This document shows, piece after piece, positions 53,153 through 61,763 of a DNA stretch of 64,000 nt. The notes beneath the pieces were generated by a model. The model ran no database searches. It was given only the letters and a program-made list of their open reading frames with translations, and was not told the DNA's origin. Position 1 is the stretch's first letter. The number at the start of each line of letters is the position of its first letter. The stretch comes from Paraburkholderia silviterrae (GTDB lineage Bacteria > Pseudomonadota > Gammaproteobacteria > Burkholderiales > Burkholderiaceae): NCBI RefSeq assembly GCF_004353915.1, contig NZ_SMRP01000015.1, positions 85,575 to 149,574 of the forward strand, read 5' to 3'. A program made the translations under genes and the position numbers.

Positions 53153-54157
53153 CTACTGAGTTTCCCGCCATTTCGAAACCGTCTTTCCAAACTGTTTCCT
53201 GAACCAGAAGGCAAAAGCGCTTGAACTGGAAAAGCCGAGCAGATCCGCCAGTTCGGCGAGCGAGCGGTCGCTATCGCGGATTTGTCGCGAGGCGAGCTCG
53301 CACCGGACATCCTGAAGCAACGACGAAAATGAGGTGGTCTCGGCGGCCAGACGCCGATGCAAAGTACGGCGATCCACGCCGAGATGTCTCGCCACCCGGT
53401 CGGCCGTGCAGCGGCCATTGGGCAGCATCGCGGCAATGACCTGACGAATGGTATGCGTGTCGCTGTCATTCGCGCTCGTCAAAGCCTGATCCAGAAAGCG
53501 GCGTGCATAGAGCGCCATCTGGGAGCCGCTGGCAGGCCGAAACGCCGCCAGGTCCTTTGCGTGGCACACGATGCCATTGAAGTCCGAGTTGAATTCGACT
53601 GCGGAGCCGAAGAAGGCCTTATGGCATGTCGCGCCATTCGGCGGGCGGTGCTCGAAACAGACGCTTCGCGGCCGCCAGTTCGGCCCCAGCAGCTCCTCGA
53701 TGCTGCGATAGAGGACGCCGACGGCCATCTCGATGGACTGCCGCACGGAATTTTTGTCGTCGACCAGAATGTGCTCGCGGATCAATACGGCGTCGCCATA
53801 GTCCTCAATGCGGGTCAGCAGGGAGGCATTGATCAGGCGTATGTACCGGCACAGGCTCTCTAGCGCCTCTCGGGCCGTAGGCGCTTCGCTCATGACCGCG
53901 CTGATGGGACCCAGGTTGGACAGGCGCCGGCTCCTCGCCAGCCGCAAGCCGAAATCCTCCACATTTGCCGCCGCAGCGCTGCTTTCCAGCAGCTCACGGA
54001 CCGCATTGCTGCTGATGGGCGCATCCGGATCGACCAGATCGCGTGCACTCAATCCGACTCTGCGCAGCATGCGCGCAGGATCGAGTCCGAGATGGCGTGC
54101 GAGATCGCTATAGCCAGTCAGGCTCGCGCTTCGGATCGTGAGCATGGATCGCTGCAT
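53153..54157 (-). CDS. AraC family transcriptional regulator, copy 2
   Basis: This 334-residue OruR-like AraC regulator is a paralogue of copy 1. It has the same ligand-domain opening (LTIRSASLTGYSDLARHLGL) and words such as SRRLSNLGPISAVMSEAPTA and RPRSVCFEHRPPN. The C-terminal DNA-binding domain lies at about 230-330 (VARHLGVDRRTLHRRLAAET, LADLLGFSSSSAFAFWFRKQ). It is divergent from BKACE copy 2, and the TGTCCC repeats lie just upstream of its own start, so it probably activates BKACE copy 2 and represses itself. The first ATG is used; one four codons later is possible. Confidence 0.87.
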   Translation of the reverse strand: MQRSMLTIRSASLTGYSDLARHLGLDPARMLRRVGLSARDLVDPDAPISSNAVRELLESSAAAANVEDFGLRLARSRRLSNLGPISAVMSEAPTAREALESLCRYIRLINASLLTRIEDYGDAVLIREHILVDDKNSVRQSIEMAVGVLYRSIEELLGPNWRPRSVCFEHRPPNGATCHKAFFGSAVEFNSDFNGIVCHAKDLAAFRPASGSQMALYARRFLDQALTSANDSDTHTIRQVIAAMLPNGRCTADRVARHLGVDRRTLHRRLAAETTSFSSLLQDVRCELASRQIRDSDRSLAELADLLGFSSSSAFAFWFRKQFGKTVSKWRETQ

Positions 54158-54162
54158 GACGG

Positions 54163-54226
54163 TGTCCCAATTTAGACATCTAATGTCCCAAATAATACAT
54201 TACGGTCGCTTTCGCGGCGATATTCT
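54163..54226 (+). promoter_or_regulatory. Double TGTCCC direct repeat with -10 element (BKACE copy 2)
   Basis: TGTCCCAA begins at 54163 and 54184 (21-base period), and the two 17-base copies agree at 13 positions, ending ACAT in both. TATTCT at 54221-54226 is a candidate -10, exactly 37 bases from the second repeat start, as at copy 1. The proximal site would overlap the -35 region, the layout of class II AraC activation. Confidence 0.72.
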
Positions 54227-54319
54227 TCTGGTGTGAATCGGATGGCGTCGGCGACAAGACGCTACGAGCCCAGTTCAAATCATCTCTATTCCCTACCTGG
54301 TATTCACAGGAGACACGCC

Positions 54320-55378
54320 ATGAATTTTCTCGACGGACACTTGTTCCCCGAAAACCAGCAGCCGCTGATCATCACGGCCGCGCCCTATGCGCCGTCGTGG
54401 CTGCCGTCGGACTTCCCCGGGGAGATTCCGGTCACGATGGAGGAGCAGGTCCAGAAGGCGGTGGACTGCTACAACGCGGGCGCAACGGTGCTGCACCTGC
54501 ACGTGCGCGAACTGGACGGCAAGGGCAGCAAGCGTCTGTCGAAGTTCAACGAGCTGATCGCCGGGGTGCGCGCGCGCGTGCCGGAGATGATCATCCAGGT
54601 GGGCGGCTCCATCAGTTTCGCGCCGGAAACCGAGGGCGCGGCCGCCAAGTGGCTGTCCGACGACACGCGCCACATGCTGGCCGAACTGGACCCCAAGCCC
54701 GACCAGGTGACGGTGACGATCAACACCTCGCAGATGAATGTCCTGGAGCAATTCGATGCGCGCGACATCATCGGCACCTCGATGGAAGACCCGGCGGTGT
54801 TCAACGCTTACAAGGAGATGACGGTGCCCGCGCAGCCCGGCTGGGCCGAGGAGCATATCCGCCGTCTCACGGCCGCCGGCATTCAGAGTGCGTTCCAGTG
54901 CTACAACATCAACAGCTTCGACTCGGTGGAGCGCCTGATGCGCCGCGGCATCTACAAGGGTCCGCTGGTGATGAACTGGGTCGCCATCGGCGGCGGCATG
55001 GATGTGCCCAACGTCTACAGCCTGGCCAACTTCGTGCGCGCGGTGCCCGATGGCGCGGTGCTGACGGTGGAAAGCTCCGTGCTCAATGTGCTGCCGGTGA
55101 ACATGATGGGTATCGCGATGGGCCTCCACGTGCGCACGGGTACTGAGGACAACCTGTGGAACCAGTCGCGCACGGCCAAGATCGGCACGGTCGCGCAGAT
55201 CAAGCAACTGGTGGACATCGCCCGCGTATTCGGCCGGCCGATTGCCACGGCCAAACAGGCGCGTGAGATCAGCAAGATCGGCGTGTTCTACGACACGGTG
55301 GAAGAAACCCTGGCCGCCAACGGCTTCGCGCCCAACCGCAACGGCGGGCAACAAGGCTATCTGCGCAAGATCGCCTGA
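54320..55378 (+). CDS. BKACE family beta-keto acid cleavage enzyme, copy 2
   Basis: This 352-residue paralogue of copy 1 aligns without gaps; most differences lie in the stretch around residues 140-160 and at the C-terminal helix. All recognisable metal and active-site words (VLHLHVRELDG, GGSISFAPE, MNWVAIGGGMD, GLHVRTGTED) are kept. CAGGAGA precedes the ATG. It is divergent from AraC copy 2 and followed by a strong hairpin, then the porin and MFS genes. Function as for copy 1: cleavage of a beta-keto acid with acetyl-CoA. Different substrates, or dosage, could explain keeping both. Confidence 0.87.
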   Translation: MNFLDGHLFPENQQPLIITAAPYAPSWLPSDFPGEIPVTMEEQVQKAVDCYNAGATVLHLHVRELDGKGSKRLSKFNELIAGVRARVPEMIIQVGGSISFAPETEGAAAKWLSDDTRHMLAELDPKPDQVTVTINTSQMNVLEQFDARDIIGTSMEDPAVFNAYKEMTVPAQPGWAEEHIRRLTAAGIQSAFQCYNINSFDSVERLMRRGIYKGPLVMNWVAIGGGMDVPNVYSLANFVRAVPDGAVLTVESSVLNVLPVNMMGIAMGLHVRTGTEDNLWNQSRTAKIGTVAQIKQLVDIARVFGRPIATAKQAREISKIGVFYDTVEETLAANGFAPNRNGGQQGYLRKIA

Positions 55379-55390
55379 CCGGCAATGATG

Positions 55391-55418
55391 GGCGATGGCG
55401 CGCACGTGCGCCATCGCC
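55391..55418. terminator. Strong hairpin after BKACE copy 2
   Basis: GGCGATGGCGC, loop GCACGT, GCGCCATCGCC: a perfect 11-base stem 12 bases after the stop, no T run. It should terminate or attenuate before the porin gene. Confidence 0.62.
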
Positions 55419-55476
55419 GTCGGCCTGCGCATAAATTAAGGTTATCTAATTAAATAAAATAGGTGGAGACAAAAAA

Positions 55477-56646
55477 ATGAAAAAATACGCAGGCGGGATT
55501 TCGTTATTGCTTTCGCTTTCCGCGGCGCATGCGCAGAGCAGCGTTGCGCTATACGGCGTGGTTGACGATGCGTTGACTTTCAACTCGAACGCGGGCGGAC
55601 AACGCCAATATTTCCTGACCAGTGGCGCGAAGACCGCGAATCGCTGGGGCTTGACCGGGACCGAAGATTTGGGCGGCGGCCTCAAGGCGATCTTCTCCAT
55701 CGAAAGCGGATTTACCAACAATACCGGTGCATCGCTGCAGGGCGGCGCCATTTTTGGCCGCCAGGCCTATGTGGGTATTGCCAGCAATGCCGGCACGCTG
55801 ACCCTTGGCCGCCAATACTCGAGCGGCTACTGGTATGTCGGGGGACCGCTGACCGCGGGCGGAGGCTGGGCTTTCAGCGGCTCGGGCTATGGCGCACATC
55901 CCGGCGACGTCGATAATCTCGACAGCTTCAATCGCGTGAACAATGCCGTGATCTACACGACGCCCAAGATCCATGGATTTACCGGCTCGGCCATGTACAG
56001 CTTTGGCGGCGTTCCGGGCTCGACGGCCGAGCATCAGATCTGGGCGCTCGGTGCTGGGTACGTGAACGGCGCCATCACGTTGGGCATGGGCTATCAGGTG
56101 GCCAACCAGCCCAACTTCTCGTTCTACGGCAATAACCCGTCGTCGAGCGCAACCGGCAACAACCTGTGGAGTCCGGTGAACGCGGGTTACGCATCGGCGG
56201 GGGCGCAAAAAATATTCGCCGCCGGTGCCGCGTATACGCTCGGCAGCGCGACGATTGCCGCTGTCTATAGCAACACGCGCTATACCGACCTCGGCGCAAC
56301 GACGGTCGCAGGATTGACGGCGACCGAAGCGGGCTACCGTGGGGGCGAGACGTTCAACATCGGCGAACTCAATTTCAAATATTTGTTGACTCCGGCGCTC
56401 CTGCTCGGCGCGTCGTACGCTTACACCCATTCTTCCGGTGTCAACGCCGCTCGCTACCAGCAAGTCGATCTCGGCTTTGACTACTTCGTATCGAAGCGTA
56501 CCGATTTTTACGGTGGGACGATCTACCAGCATGCGGCCGGAACGAATTCGCTGGGTTTGCCTGCAGTCGCGGAAATCGGCCCCGTGACCCCGTCGTCGAA
56601 CAACCACCAGATCGTGGCGATCCTGGGGATGGGCCACAGGTTCTAA
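55477..56646 (+). CDS. Gram-negative porin (Burkholderia OmpC type)
   Basis: This 389-residue outer-membrane trimeric porin of the beta-proteobacterial family has an N-terminal signal peptide (MKKYAGGISLLLSLSAAHAQ, cleaved after AHA). The mature start SSVALYGVVDDALTFNSN is the family hallmark, followed by many amphipathic strands and a C-terminal ending HRF (terminal phenylalanine, the assembly signal). It would admit small solutes. It sits between BKACE copy 2 and the MFS gene, so it may be the outer-membrane entry for the same compound. GGTGGAG precedes the ATG. The upstream AT-rich 50 bases likely hold the promoter. Confidence 0.9.
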   Translation: MKKYAGGISLLLSLSAAHAQSSVALYGVVDDALTFNSNAGGQRQYFLTSGAKTANRWGLTGTEDLGGGLKAIFSIESGFTNNTGASLQGGAIFGRQAYVGIASNAGTLTLGRQYSSGYWYVGGPLTAGGGWAFSGSGYGAHPGDVDNLDSFNRVNNAVIYTTPKIHGFTGSAMYSFGGVPGSTAEHQIWALGAGYVNGAITLGMGYQVANQPNFSFYGNNPSSSATGNNLWSPVNAGYASAGAQKIFAAGAAYTLGSATIAAVYSNTRYTDLGATTVAGLTATEAGYRGGETFNIGELNFKYLLTPALLLGASYAYTHSSGVNAARYQQVDLGFDYFVSKRTDFYGGTIYQHAAGTNSLGLPAVAEIGPVTPSSNNHQIVAILGMGHRF

Positions 56647-56676
56647 AGGCGCGAAACACCCTCGAAGGAGACAAGC

Positions 56677-57996
56677 ATGCATATCCCGCGCGCCGATTCC
56701 CTGCCAAAGCATGATCTGGCCATGCGCACCTTGCCCCGCCCCCACCCGTATACGTGGGTGGTGCTCGTGCTCACCATCGGCCTGATGCTTTCCGACTATA
56801 TGTCGAGGCAGGTGCTCAACGCCGTCTTCCCGGCGCTCAAGGCGGTCTGGAACCTCTCCGACGCGCAGCTCGGGTCGTTCAACAGCGTGGTTGCGCTGAT
56901 GGTCGGCGTGCTCACGCTGCCGCTCTCGATACTCGCGGACCGCTGGGGACGGGTCCGTAGCATCGTCCTGATGGCGGCACTCTGGAGTCTCGCGACGCTC
57001 GGCTGCGCGCTCTCCACGAGCTACGGCAACATGTTGCTCGCACGTGCGCTGGTCGGGCTGGGCGAGGCGTCCTATGGCGCCGTCGGACCGGCGTTGATCA
57101 TGAGCATCTTCCCGGCGCATCTGCGCTCGTCGCTGACCGCGAGCTTCATGGCGGGCGCCGCGCTTGGCTCGGTCATCGGCATGGCGCTCGGCGGCGTGAT
57201 CATGGCACACCTGGGTTGGCGCTGGGCGTTTGGCGCCATGGCCGGCTTCGGCATCGTGCTGGTCGTGCTCTATCGCGCCGTGGTGACCGAGGCGCGGCTC
57301 GCGCCGCATCTCATCGAAAAAGCATCCCGCGCGGCGTCCGGCCGGATGCGTATCGCAGAGAGTGCCCGGATCGTCCTTGAAGGATTGTTCGCGTCGGTGT
57401 CCGCGCGCTTCGCTTATGTCGGCAGCGGCTTGCAGGTCTTCGTCGGCGGCGCGCTCTACGCATGGCTGCCAAGCTATTTCAACCGCTATTACGGCATGCC
57501 GCCGGCACGCGCCGGCGTGATGGCGGCGGGATTCGTCCTCATCAACGGACTCGGCATGGTCCTGTGCGGCATGCTGGTGGATCGCGCGAGCAAGGGCGAT
57601 CCCACCAGGAAGTGGGGCATCGCGCTCGCGTATTGCGCCATCTCGGCCTTGCTGCTTGCGATCGCTTTTCGCGTGCCCATCGGCACTTTGCAGCTCGTGC
57701 TGATTGGTGCCGCAATGTTCGTCGTGTCCGGCACCAATGGCCCGTCCGGTGCGATGGTGGCCAACGTCACGCCTGCCGCCATCCACGGGTCGGTCTTCGC
57801 GACGCTCACGCTCGCGAACAGCCTGCTTGGCATGGCTCCAGGCCCATTCGTCACGGGCTTCGTCGCGGACCGTATCGGCCTGCACGGTGCGTTGGAAGTC
57901 CTGCCCTGTGTCGGGCTCGTCTCGATGCTGGCGTTTGCGCTAGGCAAGCGGCATTACGCGGGAGACCTCGAGCGTGCAAAACGGGCGCATGCTTGA
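56677..57996 (+). CDS. MFS transporter (organic acid/anion type)
   Basis: This 439-residue major facilitator protein has about 12 membrane segments. The first helix region reads TWVVLVLTIGLMLSDYMSRQ. The A-motif appears as ILADRWGRVRSI near 82, and the second A-like motif as GMLVDRASKGD (about 300). The overall pattern resembles the spinster-like/GudP anion:cation group. It follows the porin by 30 bases with AAGGAG before the ATG, so the two are co-transcribed. Together they would form an outer-plus-inner-membrane uptake route for the acid handled by the BKACE/thiolase enzymes. The substrate is unknown. Confidence 0.85.
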   Translation: MHIPRADSLPKHDLAMRTLPRPHPYTWVVLVLTIGLMLSDYMSRQVLNAVFPALKAVWNLSDAQLGSFNSVVALMVGVLTLPLSILADRWGRVRSIVLMAALWSLATLGCALSTSYGNMLLARALVGLGEASYGAVGPALIMSIFPAHLRSSLTASFMAGAALGSVIGMALGGVIMAHLGWRWAFGAMAGFGIVLVVLYRAVVTEARLAPHLIEKASRAASGRMRIAESARIVLEGLFASVSARFAYVGSGLQVFVGGALYAWLPSYFNRYYGMPPARAGVMAAGFVLINGLGMVLCGMLVDRASKGDPTRKWGIALAYCAISALLLAIAFRVPIGTLQLVLIGAAMFVVSGTNGPSGAMVANVTPAAIHGSVFATLTLANSLLGMAPGPFVTGFVADRIGLHGALEVLPCVGLVSMLAFALGKRHYAGDLERAKRAHA

Positions 57997-58105
57997 GCTT
58001 GTCGCCCAGGCTTTCCGGACGGGAGCGGCTTCTCGCATGCAGCATGAGGATTCCTGAGTTGTCAGGCAATGCCCCGATAGTTCACAACGTGCGTGAGGAG
58101 AGCCT

Positions 58106-59440
58106 GTGAATTCGACGACAAGCGAAGAAGGGACTTCGAATCCATCGAGTCCACCGAGGCGGTGCGGTCCCGGCCGACCGAAGCGCCTGCGTGCCGCAAG
58201 CCTCGATCCGGAAGCCGAAGTGCTTTTGAACATGCTCAATTTCATGAAGCGCAAGCCGGTCAACCGTTTCAACTTTCGCCAGCATCGGCTGGCGTGGCGT
58301 TTGTCGGCGCTTGCGCTGGGCCGTGCGGATGCGGTGGCCCGCGTCGAAACACGATCGATTCCCGGGCCGTATGCGCCGATCCGGATGAAGGTGTATCGGC
58401 CCTCGCTGACGGCCGAGGCCGCGCCCGCATTCCTGTGGTTTCACGGCGGCGGTTTCATGATGGGCGGGCTCGCGACCGCCGATGCCATTTGCCGGCATAT
58501 CGCGGCGGCTAGCGGCGTGATGGTGGTTGCGGTGCGCTACCGTCTGGCGCCTGAGCACGACCTGTATGCCGGTCGAGCCGACTGCATGGCCGCGCTGGAC
58601 TGGATCGTCCGCGAGGGCAGCTTGCTCGGCATCGATTCCACGCGTCTGGCCGTGGGCGGCGACTCGGCCGGCGGCAATCTCGCCGCCGCGGTGGCCCAGC
58701 GCCATGTCGAACAAGGCGGAACGGCGCTGCGGCTTCAGGTGCTGGCCTATCCCGCCACGAATCTGCTCGACGATTTCGCTTCCAAGGCGGAAAACGCGGG
58801 CGGCTATGTCCTGACATCGGAGGGTATCGATGCGATCCGCAGGCTGATCACGCAAGGGCGCACGGATCTTGCGAATCCCTGGATCTCGCCGGCATTCACC
58901 CGCGAGCTGCGTGACTTGCCGCCGGCGCTCGTCGTGACGGCGGGCTTCGACCCGATCCGCGACGACGGCCTGGCCTACGCCGGGCGTCTGCGTGAAGCCG
59001 GCGTGCCGGTCGAATTGCTGCACTACGCCGGGCAGTTCCATGGCTTCCTGAACTTCGACGGCGTGCTGCGGGCCGCGCGCGATGCGCTCGACCGCATTGG
59101 CGCGGCGCTTCGGCTCGGCCTGGCAACGCCCGCGGGCGAAGCGGCGGCGCCGGCCGATCGCACCATAGAACTATCGGCGCCGTGCCGTGACGATGTCGCG
59201 TGGGCGGGTCTTCCCATGAGCCGCAATCTGGCGATTGCGTGGCTCATGCTCGGCGAGCGGCTCGAGAGCTGGCGCTGGACGATGATCCATCGCACGCTCA
59301 CCGATATCGGCTGGACCGTGGCTCTGAGCGCGTTCCCGCTGTTCAACCCGGTATCCGTTTGCCGGGGGCTGCTCGGGCATTACTTCGCGCCGATTCAGGC
59401 CATTGAAACGTGGCATGGCAATGCGCATGGAAGCGCCTGA
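58106..59440 (+). CDS. HSL-type alpha/beta hydrolase with C-terminal extension
   Basis: This 444-residue esterase is of the hormone-sensitive-lipase family. The oxyanion HGGGFMMGG lies near 113-121, the nucleophile in GGDSAGGN near 185-192, the aspartate in FDPIRDDG near 277-284, and the histidine in QFHGFLNF near 310. Beyond residue 330 it carries about 110 extra residues with no hydrolase motif. The tail includes one moderately hydrophobic segment (TVALSAFPLFNPVSVCRG). The GTG start follows GAGGAG. It probably hydrolyses short-chain esters. It lies before the PHA synthase operon, so a role on PHA oligomers or medium-chain esters is possible. Confidence 0.85.
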   Translation: MNSTTSEEGTSNPSSPPRRCGPGRPKRLRAASLDPEAEVLLNMLNFMKRKPVNRFNFRQHRLAWRLSALALGRADAVARVETRSIPGPYAPIRMKVYRPSLTAEAAPAFLWFHGGGFMMGGLATADAICRHIAAASGVMVVAVRYRLAPEHDLYAGRADCMAALDWIVREGSLLGIDSTRLAVGGDSAGGNLAAAVAQRHVEQGGTALRLQVLAYPATNLLDDFASKAENAGGYVLTSEGIDAIRRLITQGRTDLANPWISPAFTRELRDLPPALVVTAGFDPIRDDGLAYAGRLREAGVPVELLHYAGQFHGFLNFDGVLRAARDALDRIGAALRLGLATPAGEAAAPADRTIELSAPCRDDVAWAGLPMSRNLAIAWLMLGERLESWRWTMIHRTLTDIGWTVALSAFPLFNPVSVCRGLLGHYFAPIQAIETWHGNAHGSA

Positions 59441-59516
59441 TCCGTTGAGTTTGCGATGCGCGAGCCGCCTCGATTCGCGTGCCCCCATCCTGTTTTGTCG
59501 ACCGGTATAAAACGTT

Positions 59517-59924
59517 ATGGCTTCCTCTCTATTCCCCGATCCGTTTCAGATTTGGCGCGAAGCCTTGTCGAAACTCGAGAACGACGCCAACGCGCTCGCG
59601 AACGACAGCTTGAAATCGCAGGAAGTGCTCCAGTCGCTGCATCAGTTTTCGTCGGTCTCGATCGGCATGCAGCAATGGTTCGAGAAGACCATGGAGGAGT
59701 ATTTGCGGCGTGCCAATCTGCCGAGCCGCAAAGCGGTCGATGAACTCGCGGTGTCGTTGCGGCGCATCGAGGAAAAGCTCGACCGCCTGTTGCCGCAGGA
59801 GATGTCTGCCGCGCCCGCGCCGCGGCCCGCGCGAACCCGCCGACCGCCCGGCGCGGCGTCCCCCTCCGAGCCCGTCGCCGCCGAGAAAAAAACGCGCCGC
59901 GGCACGCGTGCTGAGCGGAGCTGA
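59517..59924 (+). CDS. Short PhaE-like/phasin-like helical protein
   Basis: This is a 135-residue protein. The first 100 residues are helical (PDPFQIWREALSKLENDANA, SSVSIGMQQWFEKTMEEYLR, VDELAVSLRRIEEKLDRLLP), with the pattern of PhaE/phasin family helices that bind the PHA synthase or granule. The remainder is a disordered Pro/Ala/Arg-rich basic tail (ending KKTRRGTRAERS). True PhaE subunits are over 300 residues, so this is a minimal form. It precedes the PhaC gene by 3 bases, which argues strongly for a partner role. Confidence 0.65.
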   Translation: MASSLFPDPFQIWREALSKLENDANALANDSLKSQEVLQSLHQFSSVSIGMQQWFEKTMEEYLRRANLPSRKAVDELAVSLRRIEEKLDRLLPQEMSAAPAPRPARTRRPPGAASPSEPVAAEKKTRRGTRAERS

Positions 59925-59927
59925 ACG

Positions 59928-61019
59928 ATGGCCTCGCAGTCCACTGGAAAGACGGGCGCGAATCTCGCGCTGCCCGAGCGCCTGCAGCTCGAGGTCGATC
60001 GCGCCGTGCAGCGTGGCCTCAAGAGCATGGAGCTGCTTGGCCTCCATACACCCTCGGTCGGCAGGACGCCGAAGACCGTGCTGCATCGGCGCGGCACGCT
60101 GGAGCTGGTCCATTACCGCGCCGTTGTCGACGAGGTCTATCGCGTGCCGCTCCTGGTCGTGATGGCGCCGACGAACAAGGGCTACATCCTCGATCTGGCG
60201 CCGGGGCAGAGCCTGATCGAGTTCCTGCTCGGGCGCGGCTACGACGTGTACCTGATCGACTGGAACGCGCCCACGGACGACGAGCGCGATCTGAAGATCG
60301 ACGACTACGTGCTCGATTTCATCCCCGATTGCATCAGACGCGTGCAACAGGACTCGGGCGAGCAGGACGTCACGCTGCTCGGCTACTGCGCGGGCGGCAT
60401 GCTGTCGGCGATCTATCAGTCGCTGCATGTCGACGGGCCGGTAAAGAACCTGGTCTGCATGACGACGCCGGTCGACTTCTCGAAGATGGAGCTGTTCCGG
60501 TCATTGGCGGACGAGCGCAGTTTCGATGTCGACCGCTTCGTCGATGGCGTTGGTGTCGTGCCGGCGGATTTCGTCCTCGCAGGCTTTGACGTGTTGCGCC
60601 CGGCCAGCCGCATCGCCGGGCAGATCAGGCTGTGGGACAACCTCTGGAACGACCAGTTCGTCAAGGGCTACCGCATGATGGAGCGCTGGGGCAACGAGAC
60701 GCTACCACTGCCGGGCGGCTACTTCCGCCAGACGACCCGGGAGCTGCTGCAAAAAAATGCCCTGTACGAAGGCACATTGCGCATCGGCGGGCGGCTCGTC
60801 GAGCTCGGCAAGGTCACGGTGCCGCTCTTGCACATCGTCGCGCAGTACGACCATATCGTGCCGCCGGATTGCGCGCGTCCATTGGTCGAGCGCGTCGGCT
60901 CGGCTGACAAGGAGGAGGTCGTGTTGCCGGGGGGCCATGTAAGCATTGCCGCCGGTGCGAACGCGATCAAACGTATGTGGCCCAAACTCGATTCATGGCT
61001 GGAGGGACGTTCGATATGA
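59928..61019 (+). CDS. phaC: Class III-type PHA synthase subunit PhaC
   Basis: This 363-residue alpha/beta-hydrolase polymerase would join hydroxyacyl-CoA into polyhydroxyalkanoate. Family words are DVYLIDWNAPTDDERDLKID (about 104-123), the lipase-like box with cysteine nucleophile GYCAGGMLSA (about 147-156), DNLWNDQFVKGYRMMERWGN, and the late HIVAQYDHIVPPDCAR and GGHVSIAAG with the catalytic Asp and His. Length fits the class III/IV catalytic subunit, which needs PhaE or PhaR. It overlaps the GNAT start by 4 bases (ATGA). The upstream helical protein would serve as its partner. No phaA or phaB gene is adjacent. Confidence 0.83.
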   Translation: MASQSTGKTGANLALPERLQLEVDRAVQRGLKSMELLGLHTPSVGRTPKTVLHRRGTLELVHYRAVVDEVYRVPLLVVMAPTNKGYILDLAPGQSLIEFLLGRGYDVYLIDWNAPTDDERDLKIDDYVLDFIPDCIRRVQQDSGEQDVTLLGYCAGGMLSAIYQSLHVDGPVKNLVCMTTPVDFSKMELFRSLADERSFDVDRFVDGVGVVPADFVLAGFDVLRPASRIAGQIRLWDNLWNDQFVKGYRMMERWGNETLPLPGGYFRQTTRELLQKNALYEGTLRIGGRLVELGKVTVPLLHIVAQYDHIVPPDCARPLVERVGSADKEEVVLPGGHVSIAAGANAIKRMWPKLDSWLEGRSI

Positions 61020-61627
61020 CCCAGACATCACGCAGCTATCCGCTCAGCATCGAATCCGCAGGCAGGCAGATCGAGATCGCGCCGATGACGAGCGACGACC
61101 GCGACGCGGTGATCGCGTTCATCGCCACCTTGCCCGTGCACGATCTGCTGTTCGTGCCGCGCGACGTCCGCCGCCCGGAGGTCATCGACGCATGGATGCG
61201 CGCGCTCGACGGCGACAACGTGACCAGTCTGATCGCGCGCGAGCACGATGGGACGGTGATTGGCTGCACCGCAATCGTCGCCGACAAGCTGAGCTGGTCG
61301 CGGCATGTTGGCCAGTTGCGCGTGCTGGTTGCGCCCGCTGCGCGCGGGACGGGGTTCGGGCGGGCGTTGATCCAGGCGTGTTTTGCGCAGGCGCTCGAGC
61401 GCGGCTTGAAGAAGCTCGTCGCGCAGATGACAACCGATCAGGGGGCGGCGATCGCCGTGTTCGAGGCGCTGAGCTTTCGGGCGGAAGCGCTGCTGCATCG
61501 CCAGGTGGCCGATTCGGACGGCAAGCTGCACGATCTGGTGGTGCTCAGCCACGATGTCGACAACGTGGCGATGCGCCACGAGTTGTATGGATTGAGCGAC
61601 GCGCTGGATGACGCGAATCCACGGTAG
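61016..61627 (+). CDS. GNAT family N-acetyltransferase
   Basis: This 203-residue GNAT acetyltransferase has the acetyl-CoA-binding motif A as QLRVLVAPAARGTGFGRALI (about 100-119) and helix-strand units on both sides (DDRDAVIAFIATLPVHDLLF in the N-terminal half). It is translationally coupled to PhaC by a 4-base overlap, an uncommon neighbour for a PHA synthase. A regulatory acetylation of the synthase or its partner is possible but unproven. GGAGGGAC lies about 8 bases upstream of its ATG, inside the PhaC end. Confidence 0.82.
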   Translation: MTQTSRSYPLSIESAGRQIEIAPMTSDDRDAVIAFIATLPVHDLLFVPRDVRRPEVIDAWMRALDGDNVTSLIAREHDGTVIGCTAIVADKLSWSRHVGQLRVLVAPAARGTGFGRALIQACFAQALERGLKKLVAQMTTDQGAAIAVFEALSFRAEALLHRQVADSDGKLHDLVVLSHDVDNVAMRHELYGLSDALDDANPR

Positions 61628-61643
61628 GCTGCCATGCGCCGAC

Positions 61644-61670
61644 GCGCGCCGCCGCGAAGCGGTGGCGCGC
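61644..61670. terminator. Hairpin after the PHA operon
   Basis: GCGCGCCGCCGC, loop GAA, GCGGTGGCGCGC: a 12-base stem with one G-T pair, 16 bases after the GNAT stop. It is the likely operon terminator. Confidence 0.65.
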
Positions 61671-61763
61671 GGGAATACCTTGTTCAAACGTGGGAAACAG
61701 CCTTGAAACGGTCCGGCGTGTAGTCGCTGCGGGACCGGGGCGCGTTGCCTTCCCCGGTTTCGC

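Noticed and set aside
55549..57885. Very long leftward open frame (778 codons)
   Set aside because: Antisense to the porin and MFS genes, compositionally biased, and without recognisable motifs.
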